Shown piece after piece: positions 4,195-5,392 of a stretch of 5,392 bases of DNA. The position numbers and the translations under genes were made by a program. Position 1 is the stretch's first letter, and every line of letters begins with the position of its first letter. The stretch is taken from the NCBI GenBank assembly GCA_007128495.1, contig SKXH01000185.1:1-5392 (forward strand), given 5' to 3'. The notes under the pieces were generated by a model, which was given only the letters and a program-made list of their open reading frames with translations, was not told where the DNA came from and ran no database searches. This DNA comes from Bacteroidota bacterium. GTDB lineage: Bacteria > Bacteroidota > Ignavibacteria > T3Sed10-11.

Positions 4195-5392
4195 ATGAAT
4201 TCAGATAAGAAAGATTTAAAAAACACCGTTCGGAAAGTTTACGGATCTATAAGCCGGGGACAGGAACAATCTTGCTGCGGTACTTTCGATCCTCAAAACG
4301 CAGCGACACATCTCGGTTATTCACCGGATGTAATAAAAACTTTACCCGAAGGTGCGAATCTTGGACTCGGCTGCGGGAATCCGATCGAATTAGCTTCAAT
4401 CAAAAAGGGCGAAACAGTACTCGATCTCGGTTGCGGTGCGGGTTTTGACAGCTTCATAGCCGCACGGGAAGTCGGCGAAGAGGGTAAAGTTATTGGCGTG
4501 GATATGACAACCGAAATGATCGACAAGGCGCGGAAAAATGCAGCGAAAGTTGAGCTTAATAATATAGAATTCCGGCTCGGTGAGATCGAGCATCTGCCGG
4601 TTGCAGATAATTCCGTCGATGTGGTAATCTCCAATTGTGTTATCAATTTAGCGACAGATAAACAGGCGGTGTATAATGAAGCATACAGGGTGTTAAAATC
4701 GGGCGGCAGGTTGGCTGTATCGGATATTGTTGCCCGTTTGCCATTGCCCGATGAAATGAAAGAGAATCCGGAATTGGTAGCGGGATGTATCGGCGGTGCC
4801 ATATCGGCTGCGGAATTATATCCAACAATCCAGAACGCCGGCTTCACCGATATTTCCATTACACCGAAGAATAACAGTGGTGAGATAATTTCGGGCTGGC
4901 AACCCGGCGCTTCTATTGAAGAGTATGTTTTTTCAGCTTATATTTCCGCAAAGAAAACAGGTGAATCCCGAAAGGATGAAACATTGGGTAGTAAAGAATA
5001 CTTTGAGAAAGTGGCAGACGAATGGGATGAAATGCGGCAGGGATTTTTCCCCGAATCGGTTCGTGATGCAGCGTATGATGCCGCCGGTATACAATCCGGA
5101 CAGGTAGCTGCCGACATCGGTGCAGGGACGGGATTCATCACCGAAGGATTACTGAGCCGCGGTGTGAAGGTCATAGCTGTCGACCAATCACCTGCAATGC
5201 TTGACCGGATGAGAGCGAAGTTCGGCTCTGACGGAAATGTAGTATATCTGACGGGCGGGTCATCAAGTCTTCCGGTAAACACCAATTCAGTCGATGCCGT
5301 ATTTGCGAATATGTATCTGCATCACGTTGAATCGCCGCCGGATGCGATCAGGGAAATGGTGCGAATTCTTAAACCGGACGGAGTTCTTGTTA
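4195..5392 (+). CDS. arsM: ArsM-type arsenite methyltransferase fused to a second SAM methyltransferase domain (3' end outside window)
   Basis: Open frame of 399 codons with no stop before the edge. Residues 1-255 form a complete ArsM, which methylates As(III) with S-adenosylmethionine. Motif I is VLDLGCGAGFD (75-85), with VDM at 102-104. The cysteines expected for thiol-bound arsenite are all present: Cys27/28 (SCCG), Cys60 (LGCGNP), Cys148 (NCVINL) and Cys198 (AGCIGGA). The ArsM end IEEYVFSAYISAKK (241-254) is where stand-alone enzymes stop. After a short hydrophilic linker, a second class I Rossmann methyltransferase begins: EYFEKVADEWDEMRQGFF (268-285), motif I AADIGAGTGF (305-314), VDQSPAM (329-335), ANMYLHHVESP (371-381) and RILKPDGVLV at the edge. 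That domain lacks the arsenic cysteines, so its substrate is unknown. It lies downstream of sigZ on the same strand. The ArsM call is strong. The fusion is directly visible, but the C-terminal end cannot be judged. Confidence 0.9.
   Translation, partial: MNSDKKDLKNTVRKVYGSISRGQEQSCCGTFDPQNAATHLGYSPDVIKTLPEGANLGLGCGNPIELASIKKGETVLDLGCGAGFDSFIAAREVGEEGKVIGVDMTTEMIDKARKNAAKVELNNIEFRLGEIEHLPVADNSVDVVISNCVINLATDKQAVYNEAYRVLKSGGRLAVSDIVARLPLPDEMKENPELVAGCIGGAISAAELYPTIQNAGFTDISITPKNNSGEIISGWQPGASIEEYVFSAYISAKKTGESRKDETLGSKEYFEKVADEWDEMRQGFFPESVRDAAYDAAGIQSGQVAADIGAGTGFITEGLLSRGVKVIAVDQSPAMLDRMRAKFGSDGNVVYLTGGSSSLPVNTNSVDAVFANMYLHHVESPPDAIREMVRILKPDGVLV

Noticed and set aside
4317..4859. 180-codon open frame on the - strand
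   Set aside because: It is antisense to the ArsM domain, whose motifs and cysteines are unmistakable. The translation is Ser/Pro/Ala-rich with no recognisable domain.
4938..5285. 115-codon open frame on the - strand
   Set aside because: It lies antisense to the second methyltransferase domain, has no RBS and shows no family signature.
1..5392. CRISPR array, tRNA, rRNA or riboswitch
   Set aside because: I saw no regularly spaced direct repeats, no cloverleaf or rRNA signature, and no purine-type riboswitch before guaA, where only 1 nt separates it from brnA.

Overview
The window reads as a bacterial chromosome of moderate GC content. Most starts have a recognisable Shine-Dalgarno sequence, genes are closely spaced, and guaA and pgeF are housekeeping genes. 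I cannot assign a phylum from these bases alone. The codon style and gene mix would suit an environmental, possibly anaerobic, bacterium, but that is a guess.

Left part, + strand (1-2517): the 3' end of pgeF (peptidoglycan editing factor, LACC/DUF152 family) is followed by a complete BrnT/BrnA type II toxin-antitoxin module. The module has a near-consensus sigma70 promoter, and a perfect 9-bp inverted repeat overlaps its -10 box, as expected for antitoxin autorepression. Only 1 nt separates the brnA stop from the start of guaA (GMP synthetase), and guaA has no visible ribosome binding site. The toxin-antitoxin pair and the purine gene therefore look like one transcription unit, ending at a strong hairpin terminator.

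Middle (2465-2628): the gap between the convergent genes guaA (+) and a dienelactone-hydrolase-like gene (-) holds two copies of a 30-bp palindromic REP-like element in opposite orientation. Each copy lies just after the stop codon of the gene it faces. Their hairpin stems differ by paired, compensatory changes. The element also seems to have contributed the last codons and stop of the hydrolase gene.

Right part (2629-5392): an exported alpha/beta-hydrolase of the dienelactone hydrolase family lies on the - strand. Divergent from it is a SigZ-type sigma factor with a C-terminal cysteine cluster. Downstream, with a strong RBS, is a reading frame that runs off the window: a full-length ArsM-type arsenite methyltransferase with all expected cysteines, fused in frame to a second, different class I SAM methyltransferase domain. 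The sigma factor and the two-domain methyltransferase may form a metal(loid)-related unit. They and the shared REP-like terminators are the most unusual parts of the window.
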